Origin: Collinsella sp.
Lineage (GTDB): Bacteria > Actinomycetota > Coriobacteriia > Coriobacteriales > Coriobacteriaceae
Reading direction: 5' to 3'
Length of the DNA stretch: 64,000 bases
Assembly (NCBI GenBank): GCA_031294825.1
Contig: JAUMPM010000044.1
Span: 1-64,000 of the forward strand
A program made the translations under genes and the position numbers. This document shows positions 1 through 8,429 of the stretch, piece by piece (position 1 is the stretch's first letter; every line of letters starts with the position of its first letter). The notes under the pieces were generated by a model. The model ran no database searches, was not told the DNA's origin, and saw nothing but the letters and a program-made list of their open reading frames with translations.

Positions 1-127
1 AGCACCCAACAGGCCCTCTCGGGGGCAGGGACGTTCGGCCGTGCGCGGGCGCCCGGTCGGCGGCCCGTTCTGGGCGCGCCTCAATCGTAGCCCGAGATGG
101 TCCCAGGCTGACAATTTCGACTGTAAT

Positions 128-165
128 GGACGTTCTTAAACGCCCAGTCATCAGGGACACTCCTC
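128..165. repeat. GGGGACACTC-family intergenic repeat, copy 1
   Basis: It aligns with the better preserved copy at 19804-19843: both read GGACG, a T-rich stretch with TTAAACG, then AGTCAT followed by GGGACACTC. This copy is diverged. The function is unknown. It lies in a gap without genes. Confidence 0.55.
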
Positions 166-267
166 CTCAAAAGCGCCTTGAAATGTCGCGCCAGAGGAGT
201 GAAGCCGTGGCACCTGGAATAGCCGCGCCACGAATCGCGCCCATCTGCTACGTTTGCCCCGAGCCCC

Positions 268-322
268 TGACCATACCCTTGTTTTTTCAAAAACAACGAG
301 TCTGCTACCTGCGGTTTTAATA
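268..322. repeat. ACCTGCGGTTTTAAT-family repeat, copy 1
   Basis: About 55 bases that align with 497-551: both contain ACCATACCCT, a CAA(A/G)AAACAA stretch, and then CTACCTGCGG followed by TTTAAT. A third relative lies inside an inverted repeat at 21697-21819. On the minus strand the two copies in this gap encode related peptides with an N/K-PQV core, each after an ATG. This could be coding ancestry or chance. Confidence 0.5.
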
Positions 323-496
323 TCGTACTTTTCGGCATGGTTCGGGATATGCGTCCAAACGTAGGAGATGAGCCCAATTCGTGACGGACGGTATCCCGCC
401 ACCCCTCTTCGAGACAAAAATGATCCGTTTTCCTCCGTCCCCAAGGGACAATTTTCAAAACTACGCCGGATTACGGGGCCAGGATGCTGCAAGCCA

Positions 497-551
497 ACCA
501 TACCCTGCATTATCAAGAAACAATAAGCCATCTACCTGCGGGTTTAATTTC
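497..551. repeat. ACCTGCGGTTTTAAT-family repeat, copy 2
   Basis: Diverged second copy of the element at 268-322. The core CTACCTGCGG plus TTTAAT and the upstream ACCATACCCT block are preserved. It lies between the first repeat and the argS terminator. Confidence 0.5.
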
Positions 552-658
552 ACTATTGGCACCATGGTCGCCAGTTGGCGATTCAGCCCCGTAAACCGGT
601 ATAGTTGCGATTTGGTAGCATTTCCCAGCAAACCAAATAGTCTCACCAAACGCAAAAA

Positions 659-686
659 GCCCGACCTCCGCATGGAGATCGGGCTT
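659..686 (-). terminator. Rho-independent terminator of argS
   Basis: Twelve-base arms (AGCCCGACCTCC and GGAGATCGGGCT, one mismatch) enclose a four-base loop. On the minus strand the stem is followed by TTTTTGCG. It lies about 45 bases beyond the argS stop codon, the expected place for the end of that transcript. Confidence 0.85.
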
Positions 687-732
687 ATAGGGCTCAGCAA
701 AGCCGAACCTACACGGTCAAATGATCCGTAGC

Positions 733-2586
733 TTACATCTGCTCGGGAGCGGAAACGCCAACGAGGGTGAGCACCAGGGCGAGCGTCACGCGGACGGCAT
801 CGCAAGCGGCCAGACGGGCGCGCGAAAGCTCGGGGTCGACGGGACGGCCCTCGCTCGGCAGCACCTGACAGGCAGCGTAGAAGCTGTGGAAGTCGCCGGC
901 GAGTTCCTCGGCAAAGTGCGTCAGACGGAACGGGGCGCGGTCGCGAGCGCAGCTGGCGATGAGGTCGGTGAGCTCGTTGAGCTTACGCGAAAGGGCGAGC
1001 TCGGTCGGGTCGGTCAGCAGCGAGTAATCGACGTTCTCACCGATGGCCTTGGCGGCAACGGCCTTCATGCCCATCTCGTCAGCCTGCTCGGGCGTAACGT
1101 CAGCGGCACGGCGCAGGATGGAGCATACGCGGGCGTGAGCATACTGCACGTAATAGACCGGGTTGGAGTTGTCGCGCTTCTTAACGGCCTCAATATCGAA
1201 GTCGACCATCTGGTTGGAGCTCTTGGAGATGAGCGTGTAGCGAGCGGCATCGGAGCCGACCTCGTCGACGAGCTCCTGAAGGGTCACCATGGTGCCCTTA
1301 CGCTTGGACATACGGACGGGCTTGCCGTTGCGCAGCAGGTTGACGAGCTGGCCCAGCAGAACCTCAAACTTGCCGGGGTAACCCAGAGCGTCGCAGACGC
1401 AGCGGACGCGCTCGATGTAGCCGTGGTGGTCGGCGCCCCAGATGTCGATGACGTGGTCGACGCGCTGGAACTTATCCCAGTGATAGGCAACGTCGGAGGC
1501 GAAGTAGGTGTACTCGCCGTCGGACTTGATCAGGACGCGGTCCTTGTCATCGCCCAGGTCGGTGGAGCGGAACCACAGGGCGCCGTCCTTGGTATAGAGG
1601 TAGCCCATCTTGTCGAGCTTCTCAAAAGCGCGGTCGACGGCAGAGGTGCCGGCGGTCTCGCCCTCGGTGTCCTTCACGTACAGCGAACGCTCGGAGTACC
1701 AACGATCGAAGTCGCAGTTGACGGCATGGCAGAGGTCGCGCATGTTGTCGACCATCTTCACGTAGCCGCGCTCACGGAAGCTCTCCATGCGCTCCTGCGG
1801 ATCGGCCTCGACCCACTTGTCGCCGTCGGTGCGCCAGAACTCAGCAGCCTCGTCGATAATGTAGTCGCCGCCATAGGAGTCCTTGCCAAGGGTCTCGGCA
1901 AAGTTATCCTGGTACGGATGGGTCTCGGGATGCTCGTCGTTCTCGTCGGCAACGAAGGCGTCGCGGTCGGCGATCAGCAGCTTGTGAGCCTCATCGATAT
2001 CCACGCCCTGTTTGGCGATGATGTCGGCAAGCTGCATATAGCGCGTGCTGATGGAGTTGCCGAAGGTGTTCATCTGAGAGCCGTGGTCGTTGATGTAGAA
2101 CTCACGCTGGATGTCGTAACCGGCGTGGTCCATAACGCGGCAAAGGGAGTCGCCCAGAGCGGCCCAGCGGCCATGGCCGATGTGCATGGGGCCGACGGGG
2201 TTGGCAGAGACGAACTCGACCTGGGTCTTCAGGCCGCCACCGACGTTGGACTTAGCGAAGTCCATGCCCTTCTCGCGAGCCTCGCCAAAGATGGCATTCT
2301 TGACGGCAACGGAGAGGTAGAAGTTGATGAAGCCGGGGCCTGCGATCTCGACCTTCTCGATCGCGGGGTCCTCGGGCATATGGGCAACGATGGCCTCGGC
2401 GATCTTGCGCGGGGCGCAATGGGCCAGCTTGGCGGACTTCAGGGCCATGGTAGAGGTCCACTCGCCATGAGAAGTGTCAGCCGGTCGCTCGATAGCGCAA
2501 TCGTCAAGTTCAAATGCGGAAAGGTCGCCGGCCTCCTGGGCCGCAGCAAGCGCAGCGCGTACCAGCTCTTCAATCTTCTCGGGCAT
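733..2586 (-). CDS. argS: Arginyl-tRNA synthetase
   Basis: A class I aminoacyl-tRNA synthetase of 617 residues that charges tRNA-Arg in the cytoplasm. The HIGH signature is visible as GPMHIGHGRWAALGD near residue 130, and the KMSKS-like loop as RMSKRKGTM near residue 430. The C-terminal third is the helical anticodon-binding (DALR) domain, including YVQYAHAR. The open frame extends further upstream, but the ATG chosen (MPEKIEELV) directly follows an AAGGAGG ribosome site, and the family's N-terminal Arg-tRNA domain begins there. The length is slightly above the usual 550-600. The gene is single and divergent from the CarD-like gene. A terminator lies downstream. Confidence 0.95.
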   Translation of the reverse strand: MPEKIEELVRAALAAAQEAGDLSAFELDDCAIERPADTSHGEWTSTMALKSAKLAHCAPRKIAEAIVAHMPEDPAIEKVEIAGPGFINFYLSVAVKNAIFGEAREKGMDFAKSNVGGGLKTQVEFVSANPVGPMHIGHGRWAALGDSLCRVMDHAGYDIQREFYINDHGSQMNTFGNSISTRYMQLADIIAKQGVDIDEAHKLLIADRDAFVADENDEHPETHPYQDNFAETLGKDSYGGDYIIDEAAEFWRTDGDKWVEADPQERMESFRERGYVKMVDNMRDLCHAVNCDFDRWYSERSLYVKDTEGETAGTSAVDRAFEKLDKMGYLYTKDGALWFRSTDLGDDKDRVLIKSDGEYTYFASDVAYHWDKFQRVDHVIDIWGADHHGYIERVRCVCDALGYPGKFEVLLGQLVNLLRNGKPVRMSKRKGTMVTLQELVDEVGSDAARYTLISKSSNQMVDFDIEAVKKRDNSNPVYYVQYAHARVCSILRRAADVTPEQADEMGMKAVAAKAIGENVDYSLLTDPTELALSRKLNELTDLIASCARDRAPFRLTHFAEELAGDFHSFYAACQVLPSEGRPVDPELSRARLAACDAVRVTLALVLTLVGVSAPEQM

Positions 2587-2928
2587 AGATCCTCCTTGTG
2601 TTAAAGCCCCCGAGCTCTTGGTCACTCGTAGGGCAAAAGCCAGAGTTTGTAGCACTCTATCACAAGCGACGGGCACTGTCGCAGGGTAAAGCCAATCGAT
2701 ATTGCATATGCACAAAATTGACTACAGCTTGTATGGAGTCACTCAAAGATGCCAGTCTGCCTGCAGATTATGCAGGCGTTGAAAATGCATAAAGGTGTGA
2801 ATGAGCTGCGCCTGTTATCGAATACTCTTACCTATCGGAGTTGTGTGCTTTTCCTGCATAAAGTAAGGGTTTGCGCACGTCAGCGTGTTATTCTAGTCAT
2901 ACGTAAATTCGTATAAGTTGGAGGTAGC
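2587..2928. promoter_or_regulatory. Divergent promoter region, argS / carD-like gene
   Basis: A gap of 342 bases between two divergent genes that must hold both promoters. The only clear sites are the ribosome sites: AAGGAGG before argS (minus strand) and TTGGAGG before the CarD-like gene. A short palindrome, ATACG-N6-CGTAT, lies just upstream of the latter (about 2900-2915). I cannot place -35 and -10 boxes with confidence, and I see no tRNA-sensing T-box elements. Confidence 0.5.
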
Positions 2929-3414
2929 ATGTTCTCAATCGGTCAACACGTCATTCATCCGGGTCAGGGAGTCTGCACCGTCGTCGGTTTTAGGGACGAC
3001 ACACCGCAGCCCATGCTACTGCTCGAGACCAAGCAGGGACATGCGCAGACGATCCTCATGTACCCCGTGGCGCAGGCCGACCGTTTACACGCCGCCATCT
3101 CGCAGCAAGATGCCGAGCACCTGCTGAGCCACTATGACGAGCTGGAGTGCGACACTTTTACCGAGCGCAACAGTTCACTTGAGGAGACGCACTTTAAGCA
3201 GCAGCTCAAGCTGGGCGCGCCCGAGACGGTCCGCGTGGCAAAGACCATGATGCACCGCATTCGCCAGGCCGAGGAAGCTGATAAAAAGCCCAGCTCCTAC
3301 TACATGCGCGTACTCAAGGAGGCCAAACGCCGCTCCATCGAGGAGTTCGCCGTGGCCTTGGGCGTCACCGAGGAGGCCGCCGAAGCCCGCCTAGCCCAAG
3401 CCGCCCTCAACTAA
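2929..3414 (+). CDS. CarD family transcriptional regulator
   Basis: 161 residues. The N-terminal part (about 1-65, FSIGQHVIHPGQGVCTVVGF) is the CarD/TRCF RNA-polymerase interaction domain, a Tudor-like fold that binds the beta subunit. The rest is helical and rich in charged residues, matching the DNA-binding part of CarD proteins, which stabilise open promoter complexes and affect rRNA and stress transcription in Actinobacteria. The start has a TTGGAGG ribosome site seven bases upstream. It is single, with a palindromic terminator-like repeat 14 bases after the stop. Family assignment is firm; its role in this organism is inferred. Confidence 0.85.
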   Translation: MFSIGQHVIHPGQGVCTVVGFRDDTPQPMLLLETKQGHAQTILMYPVAQADRLHAAISQQDAEHLLSHYDELECDTFTERNSSLEETHFKQQLKLGAPETVRVAKTMMHRIRQAEEADKKPSSYYMRVLKEAKRRSIEEFAVALGVTEEAAEARLAQAALN

Positions 3415-3427
3415 CCCAACCGCGCCA

Positions 3428-3468
3428 AAAACCACCACAAAGGGGACAGGCACCTTTGTGGTGGTTTT
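3428..3468. repeat. CCACCACAAAGG palindrome (terminator-like), copy 1
   Basis: Sixteen-base perfect arms (AAAACCACCACAAAGG and its complement) around the nine-base loop GGACAGGCA, ending in TTTTCTTGTT. It follows the CarD-like gene and probably ends its transcript. It is one of eight copies in the window. Confidence 0.85.
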
Positions 3469-3522
3469 CTTGTTCTAGTAGTATTCATTCTCATCGATAC
3501 CCACGAGCACAAGGAGTCTCTT

Positions 3523-4122
3523 ATGGCAGAGCCGCTTACCGCCGGAATCACCCGCGACCGCGCGTTCGAACTGCTCAACGAGCACAACAAGGACCCGTTC
3601 CACATCACCCATGGCGAGACGGTCGAGGGCACTATGCGCTACTTTGCGCGCGAGTTCGACCCCGAGAACGAGGAGTTTTGGGGCATCGTCGGTCTGCTGC
3701 ACGACCTGGATTGGGAGGAGCATGAGGACGACCCCATGAACCACACCATCTATGCTGCCGAGATTCTTGAGGGCGAAGGTGCGTCTCCCGAGCTCATTCG
3801 CGCCATCCAGACGCACACGTCGGACTTCAACACCTCGCTGCCCAAACCCGAGCTGCAGATGGAAAAGATCCTGTTTGCCTGCGATGAGCTCACCGGCCTG
3901 ATCGGCGCCGCCGTCATCATGCGCCCGAGCAAGAGCGTTATGGACTTTACGACCAAGTCGCTCAAGAAGAAGTTCAAGGACAAGCGCTTTGCCGCCGGCT
4001 GCTCGCGCGACGTGATTTCGCAGGGCGCCGAGATGCTCGGCTGGGAGCTCCCCGAGCTCTTTGACCGCACCATCGCGGCCATGCAGTCCTTCGCGCCCGA
4101 TCGCGATACCTTCCAGGCCTAA
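3523..4122 (+). CDS. HD domain protein
   Basis: 199 residues. The HD metal-dependent phosphohydrolase signature is present: an early His (HITHGETVEG), the HD doublet in GLLHDLDWEEH near residue 65, a further His in MNHTIYAAE, and QTHTSD near residue 100. Families with this fold hydrolyse phosphate esters of nucleotides or related compounds, and the substrate here cannot be told. The start has an AAGGAG site. The gene stands alone between two copies of the dispersed palindrome, so it is probably its own transcription unit. Confidence 0.8.
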   Translation: MAEPLTAGITRDRAFELLNEHNKDPFHITHGETVEGTMRYFAREFDPENEEFWGIVGLLHDLDWEEHEDDPMNHTIYAAEILEGEGASPELIRAIQTHTSDFNTSLPKPELQMEKILFACDELTGLIGAAVIMRPSKSVMDFTTKSLKKKFKDKRFAAGCSRDVISQGAEMLGWELPELFDRTIAAMQSFAPDRDTFQA

Positions 4123-4141
4123 CCTGCCGCTTCACCTAAAT

Positions 4142-4178
4142 AACCACCACAAAGGGGACAGGCACCTTTGTGGTGGTT
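4142..4178. repeat. CCACCACAAAGG palindrome, copy 2
   Basis: Fourteen-base perfect arms and the same nine-base loop as copy 1, followed by TTTTTC on the plus strand. It lies between the ends of two convergent genes (HD protein and proA) and could end both transcripts. Confidence 0.85.
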
Positions 4179-4194
4179 TTTCTTTGCGCGGGCG

Positions 4195-5481
4195 TTAGGG
4201 GCGGACCTGACCGGTGCCTCGGAGCCTGTATTTGTAGGTGGTGAGGGCCTCGGCGGCGAAGGGGCCGCGGGCGTGGAGCTTTTGGGTCGAGATGCCGATC
4301 TCGGCGCCCAGGCCAAACTCGCCGCCGTCGGTGAAGCGCGTGCTGGCGTTGGCGTACACGGCCGAGGCATCGACCGCATCCAGGAAGCGCTCGCAAGCAT
4401 CCGTGTCCTCGGCAACGATGGCCTCGGAGTGCATCGTGCCGTAGCGGTTGATGTGTGCGATGGCCTCGTCCTCGTTTGCCACGACCTTCACGCTCATCTC
4501 GAGCGCCAGGTACTCGCGACCCCAGTCCTCCTCAGTCGCGGGGACGTAGTCATCGCCCTCTACAAAGCCGGCGTCGGCGCACGCGGCGCACGTGACCTCG
4601 TCGCCGTGAATGAGCACGCCGTGGTCGTGCAGCACGGCAACGACCGCAGGCAAAAACGCATCGGCCACAGCACGGTCGACCAGCAGCGACTCGGCGGCAT
4701 TGCACACGCCTACGCGCTGGGTCTTGGCATTAACGATAATGTTGAGCGCCTTATCAAAGTCGGCGGATTCATGCACGTAGATGTGGCAGTTGCCCGTGCC
4801 CGTCTCGATAACCGGAACGAGCGACCCGCGCACGCAGCGCTGGATCAGGCCTGCACCGCCGCGCGGAATGAGTACGTCGACAATGCCGCGGAGCTTCATG
4901 AGCTCGCCAGTGGCCTCGCGGTCGGTGGACTCGATCATCGACACGGCCTCGCGCGGGAAGCCCTTGGCCTCGAGCGCATCGGCCAGCAGCTCAGAAATCA
5001 TGGCACACGAGTGATAGGCCAGCGAGCCGCCGCGCAGAATGCAGGCGTTGCCGGTGCGGATGCAGATGCCCGCGGCGTCGGCCGTCACGTTGGGGCGCGC
5101 CTCGTAGACCATAGCGACCAGGCCCAGCGGCACGCTCACACGGGTCAGGTCCACGCCGCTTGCAAGCACGCGGTGGTCGAGCACGCGGCCGACGGGATCG
5201 GGCAGCTCGGCGAGCTTTTCCAGGCCGGCGGCCATGCCCTCGACGCGCTCGGGCGTCAGCCGCAGGCGATCGAGCAGTCCGGCCGAGGTGCCCGCATCGC
5301 GCGCAGCGGACATATCGAGCTCGTTGGCAGCGACGATGGAGTCGACACCGTTGCGCAGTGCTGCGGCCATGGCGCGCACGGCCTCCTGGCGCTGCTCGTT
5401 GCTCGCCGCGGTAAGCGAGGCCGACGCTGCCTTGGCGGCAACGGCAAGATCGTGGACATACGTGGCTATATCGACCGACAT
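4195..5481 (-). CDS. proA: Gamma-glutamyl phosphate reductase
   Basis: 428 residues, the usual ProA length. It reduces gamma-glutamyl phosphate with NADPH to glutamate semialdehyde, the second step of proline synthesis from glutamate. It has the aldehyde-dehydrogenase-like fold; the catalytic Cys lies in RVGVCNAAESLL near residue 260, and the conserved YEARPNVTADAAG and FTDGGEFGLGAEIGISTQKLHARGP blocks are intact. The ribosome site (AGAAAGGG) precedes MSVDIATYV. proB, the preceding step, lies about 1.7 kb away on the same strand but is separated by a peptidase gene on the opposite strand, so the two are not a simple operon. Confidence 0.95.
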   Translation of the reverse strand: MSVDIATYVHDLAVAAKAASASLTAASNEQRQEAVRAMAAALRNGVDSIVAANELDMSAARDAGTSAGLLDRLRLTPERVEGMAAGLEKLAELPDPVGRVLDHRVLASGVDLTRVSVPLGLVAMVYEARPNVTADAAGICIRTGNACILRGGSLAYHSCAMISELLADALEAKGFPREAVSMIESTDREATGELMKLRGIVDVLIPRGGAGLIQRCVRGSLVPVIETGTGNCHIYVHESADFDKALNIIVNAKTQRVGVCNAAESLLVDRAVADAFLPAVVAVLHDHGVLIHGDEVTCAACADAGFVEGDDYVPATEEDWGREYLALEMSVKVVANEDEAIAHINRYGTMHSEAIVAEDTDACERFLDAVDASAVYANASTRFTDGGEFGLGAEIGISTQKLHARGPFAAEALTTYKYRLRGTGQVRP

Positions 5482-5593
5482 GGGCGGCCCTTTCTCCTAG
5501 AAGTTTGCAACCATGGTAGCCGATTTGCGCATGGCCTCGCCCGCGGCGGTAGAATTGGTCAACCCGAAACACCGCAACGAACGGAAGACTCAC

Positions 5594-7012
5594 ATGGCCC
5601 TCATCACTTCATACCACGTTCCCGGCCTTTACGTCGAGGACCACAGCATCGACGTCCCCCTTGACTGGCGCGGCCTAGAGCCGATGCTTCTGGCCGTCGG
5701 CAGCACCATGCGCCGCGGCGCTATGCCGGCACCCATCGCCGGCGCGCCCGAGAGCATCAAGCTCTTCTACCGCGTGGTTTGCGCACCCGACCGCATCAAC
5801 GACGATCTGCCGCTGCTCCTGTTTTTGCAGGGCGGCCCCGGCGGCGAGAGCCCGCGTCCGCTGTCGCCCACAAGCGACGGCTGGATCGAGGAGGCCGTCA
5901 AGCACTTCCGCGTGGTCCTTCCCGACCAGCGCGGCACCGGACGCAGTAGCTGCGTGGACGGACGCACGATCAAGGCACTGGGTGATCGCGCAACGGCCGC
6001 TGGCGCCGATACAGCACGCTCGCAGGCGGACTTCCTCAAGCGCCACCTCGCCAGCTCCATCGTGCGCGATTTTGAATACCTGCGACTGGTGGGCTTTGGC
6101 GGCAAGCCGTGGGTCACGCTCGGCCAAAGCTACGGCGGTTTTTTGACGCTGAGCTACCTGTCGCTCTTCCCCGAGGGCGTGGCGGCGAGCTTTACCTGCG
6201 GCGGAATCCCCCACGTGCCGGCGAGCGCACGCGAGGTCTACGCGCACACCTTCCCGCGCATGGCCGCCAAGACGCAGCAGTATTATGACCGCTACCCCGC
6301 TGACGTCGAGCGCGTGGCAGCCCTGGCCGATGCGCTCGAGGCTCAGAAGCCCGTGCTACCCGACGGCTCGCCGATGACAGTCGAGCGCCTACAGCTCATG
6401 GGCAGCGACTTTGGCATGAAGCCGAGCTTTGAACGCATGCATTGGATTATCGATCATGCTTTTGTTGATGGCGACGGCACGCTGACCTGCGACGCCTCGG
6501 TATCTGACAGCTTTTTGATGCGCGCCTTCGAGCGCACCAACACGCGCACGAATCCGCTGTACTGGACGCTGCAGGAGTTCATATACGCCGACGGTGACAC
6601 TATGCCCATTGGCTGGGCCGCGGCTGAAGAGAAGGCTCACCGCGCCGAGTTCGACACCCTCGCGCGCCCGCTCATGTTTACCGGCGAGGCCATGTTCCCG
6701 TGGATGTTCGAGCAGATGCCCGAGCTTAAGCCGTTTAAGCCTGCCATGGACCTGCTGATGGAAGACACCAGCTGGGACAAGATCTACGACCCGCAGCGCC
6801 TGGCCTGCAACGAGGTGCCGCTCCAGGCCGCGGTGTATTTCGACGACATGTACGTCGATTCGGGCCTGCAGCTCGATACGCTCAGCCGCGTGGGCAACTC
6901 GCACGCCTGGGTGACCAACGAGTTCGAGCACGATGGCCTGCACGGCAGCGTGGTGTTCAAGCACCTCTTCAACGAAGCCCTCAACCGAGGAGACCTGCGC
7001 CAGATCTTCTAG
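5594..7012 (+). CDS. S33 family alpha/beta hydrolase (prolyl aminopeptidase-like)
   Basis: 472 residues. The oxyanion-hole block FLQGGPGGESPRP, the DQRGTGRSS strand turn and the nucleophile elbow GQSYGGF are typical of proline iminopeptidases of family S33. A late His (SHAWVTNEFEHDGLHGS) can complete the triad. These enzymes release N-terminal amino acids, often proline, from peptides in the cytoplasm. The length fits the larger S33 subgroup. The start chosen is the ATG of MALITSYHV after a GGAAG site; an upstream in-frame ATG overlaps the proA promoter. Its position between proA and proB is suggestive but is not evidence of a pathway role. Confidence 0.85.
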   Translation: MALITSYHVPGLYVEDHSIDVPLDWRGLEPMLLAVGSTMRRGAMPAPIAGAPESIKLFYRVVCAPDRINDDLPLLLFLQGGPGGESPRPLSPTSDGWIEEAVKHFRVVLPDQRGTGRSSCVDGRTIKALGDRATAAGADTARSQADFLKRHLASSIVRDFEYLRLVGFGGKPWVTLGQSYGGFLTLSYLSLFPEGVAASFTCGGIPHVPASAREVYAHTFPRMAAKTQQYYDRYPADVERVAALADALEAQKPVLPDGSPMTVERLQLMGSDFGMKPSFERMHWIIDHAFVDGDGTLTCDASVSDSFLMRAFERTNTRTNPLYWTLQEFIYADGDTMPIGWAAAEEKAHRAEFDTLARPLMFTGEAMFPWMFEQMPELKPFKPAMDLLMEDTSWDKIYDPQRLACNEVPLQAAVYFDDMYVDSGLQLDTLSRVGNSHAWVTNEFEHDGLHGSVVFKHLFNEALNRGDLRQIF

Positions 7013-7014
7013 CA

Positions 7015-7075
7015 AAGGAGTGTCCCCACCTGCCGGCACAAAAAGAACGTCCCCAAGTGCCGAACAAGTGCCGGC
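7015..7075. repeat. GGGGACACTC-family intergenic repeat, copy 2
   Basis: It begins AAGGAGTGTCCCC directly after the peptidase stop and continues with TGCCGGCAC and AACGTCCC(C/T)AAGTGCCG. The same blocks occur in the same order at 19857-19933. It contains the self-complementary core TGCCGGCA. Confidence 0.65.
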
Positions 7076-7109
7076 AACGACAATGCCGCAGGTAGAGAGC
7101 GGAAAGCGA

Positions 7110-7207
7110 AAACGCCCCTAAGCGAGCAAGGTGACGTGAAAGAGGAGGGCATTGACCTTTTGGTCATGCCCGACGATTGAACGTCAGATTGCCGCTTAGG
7201 GGCGTTT
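7110..7207. ncRNA. Long nested stem-loop between convergent genes
   Basis: The outer stem is a perfect 15-base pair of arms, 7110-7124 (AAACGCCCCTAAGCG) and 7193-7207. Inside it GCAA pairs with TTGC and TGACGT with ACGTCA, and the tip is a hairpin with arms at 7147-7157 and 7162-7171. The whole 98-base segment can therefore fold into one rod, on either strand. It sits between the ends of the S33 peptidase gene and proB. It may be a bidirectional terminator, a small structured RNA or a repeat element. I see no other copy in this window. Confidence 0.5.
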
Positions 7208-7221
7208 GCAGCGTCAATTGG

Positions 7222-8349
7222 TTATGCAAATACGATCAAGTTATCCCTGTGTATCGCGGGCTTCTCGGCCAGGTTTGCAAGCAGGCGGTTGCTGGCGATC
7301 TGGTCCTGACGGCGGCCGGCAGCAAGTTCCAACACGTCCGAATCGGCCTCGGCGATACCGCGCGCAACAACCATGCCACTCGGGTCGCACACGTCGAGCA
7401 CATCGCCCTCGGCAAACTCGCCATCGACCTCGCGAATACCCACCGCAAGCAGGGACGACCCGTGGCCGACCAGCGCTTTCGCGGCACCGTCATCGACCGT
7501 CACCGATCCGTGAGCATTGTCGCCCAGCGCGATCCACAGCTTGCGGGGCGCAATATCCAGGCGCTCCGCCGGCGGGTCGAACAGCGTGCCCACGCTCTCG
7601 CCGCGGGCCAGACGCACGAGCGCATCGGGCTCCTCGCCCGAGCAAATCACGCTCTGAATGCCGGCCGTCATCAAAATGCGGCTCGCGCGAATCTTGGTGA
7701 TCATGCCGCCCGTACCCACCGAGGTCGAAGAATCGCCCGCCGAGGCAATGATCTTGGCATCGATCTTATGCACGACCGGGACAAACTCGGCCGTCGGGTC
7801 CTCGTGCGGATTGGCGGTGTAGAGGCCGTCGATGTCGGACAGCGTCACGCACAGGTCGGCGGAAACCAGGCAGCTCACGAGCGCCGCCAGCGTGTCGTTG
7901 TCGCCGAACTTGATCTCGTCGACGGTAACGGTGTCGTTCTCGTTGACGACCGGCACCACGCCCAGCTCCACCAGACGCAGCAGGGCGTCGCGCGCGTGTA
8001 GATAGGACGTGCGACGCGCCGTGTCGTGACGCGTGAGCAGCACGAGCGAGGTGAGCAGATCCCGTGCATGAAACTCCTCGTCGTAGGCAGACGAGATGAT
8101 GCACTGACCGGCCGAGGCGCAGGCCTGCAGGCTCGGCAGGTCACCGACCGGCTTGCGATCGAAGCCCAGCACGGGATAGCCACAGGCAATAGCGCCGGAG
8201 CTCACCACGACCAGACGCCAGCCGAGCTTGCGCAGGGCCGCGGCCTGATCGGCCAGCCCGCCGATAAAGGCGCGGTTGACCTTGCCATCGGCGCCCACCA
8301 CCGTGGACGAACCGATCTTTACCACCATCGTTTTATAAGAAGTCGTCAT
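7222..8349 (-). CDS. proB: Glutamate 5-kinase
   Basis: 375 residues. It phosphorylates glutamate to gamma-glutamyl phosphate, the first and normally feedback-inhibited step of proline synthesis. The N-terminal amino-acid kinase domain shows VVKIGSSTVV, VVSSGAIACG, NENDTVTVDEIKFGDNDTLAA and the GTGGMITKIRAS lid. The C-terminal 100 or so residues form a PUA domain (LWIALG... GSSLLAVGI... GEFAEGDVLDV). The ribosome site is weak; translation could alternatively begin at the internal Met eight residues in. Confidence 0.94.
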   Translation of the reverse strand: MTTSYKTMVVKIGSSTVVGADGKVNRAFIGGLADQAAALRKLGWRLVVVSSGAIACGYPVLGFDRKPVGDLPSLQACASAGQCIISSAYDEEFHARDLLTSLVLLTRHDTARRTSYLHARDALLRLVELGVVPVVNENDTVTVDEIKFGDNDTLAALVSCLVSADLCVTLSDIDGLYTANPHEDPTAEFVPVVHKIDAKIIASAGDSSTSVGTGGMITKIRASRILMTAGIQSVICSGEEPDALVRLARGESVGTLFDPPAERLDIAPRKLWIALGDNAHGSVTVDDGAAKALVGHGSSLLAVGIREVDGEFAEGDVLDVCDPSGMVVARGIAEADSDVLELAAGRRQDQIASNRLLANLAEKPAIHRDNLIVFA

Positions 8350-8429
8350 ACGTCAAACCAATCGAATGATGAGCGAGCGGGCGAACAGGCGAGCGAGTAA
8401 ATGGTCCGTTTTCCTCCGTCGCATGCGGA

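Larger units (their letters stand above)
1..732. other. Repeat-rich intergenic region
   Basis: About 730 bases with no convincing gene. An open frame from base 1 stops at 88-90 and could be the end of a gene lying to the left, but it has no recognisable content. The rest holds one copy of the GGGGACACTC repeat family (128-165), two diverged copies of an ACCTGCGGTTTTAAT repeat (about 268-322 and 497-551) and the argS terminator. Several ORFs of about 100 codons overlap here in conflicting frames and look fortuitous, although both ACCTGCGG copies translate on the minus strand to similar short peptides containing NPQV or KPQV. Confidence 0.6.

Noticed and set aside
1..90. Open frame running in from the left edge as a partial gene
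   Set aside because: Thirty codons of Gly/Arg/Pro-rich sequence with no family motif; not enough to support a feature.
81..805. Overlapping ORFs of about 110-125 codons in the first gap as possible genes
   Set aside because: They conflict with one another on both strands, lack ribosome sites and lie in repeat DNA. I kept only the repeats.
721..2604. Long plus-strand ORF of 627 codons opposite argS
   Set aside because: It is the antisense shadow of argS. It has no ribosome site, repetitive G/V/D/L composition and no recognisable domain. High-GC genes often leave such open antisense frames. The same applies to ORFs opposite proA, pncB, brxL and the P-type ATPase.
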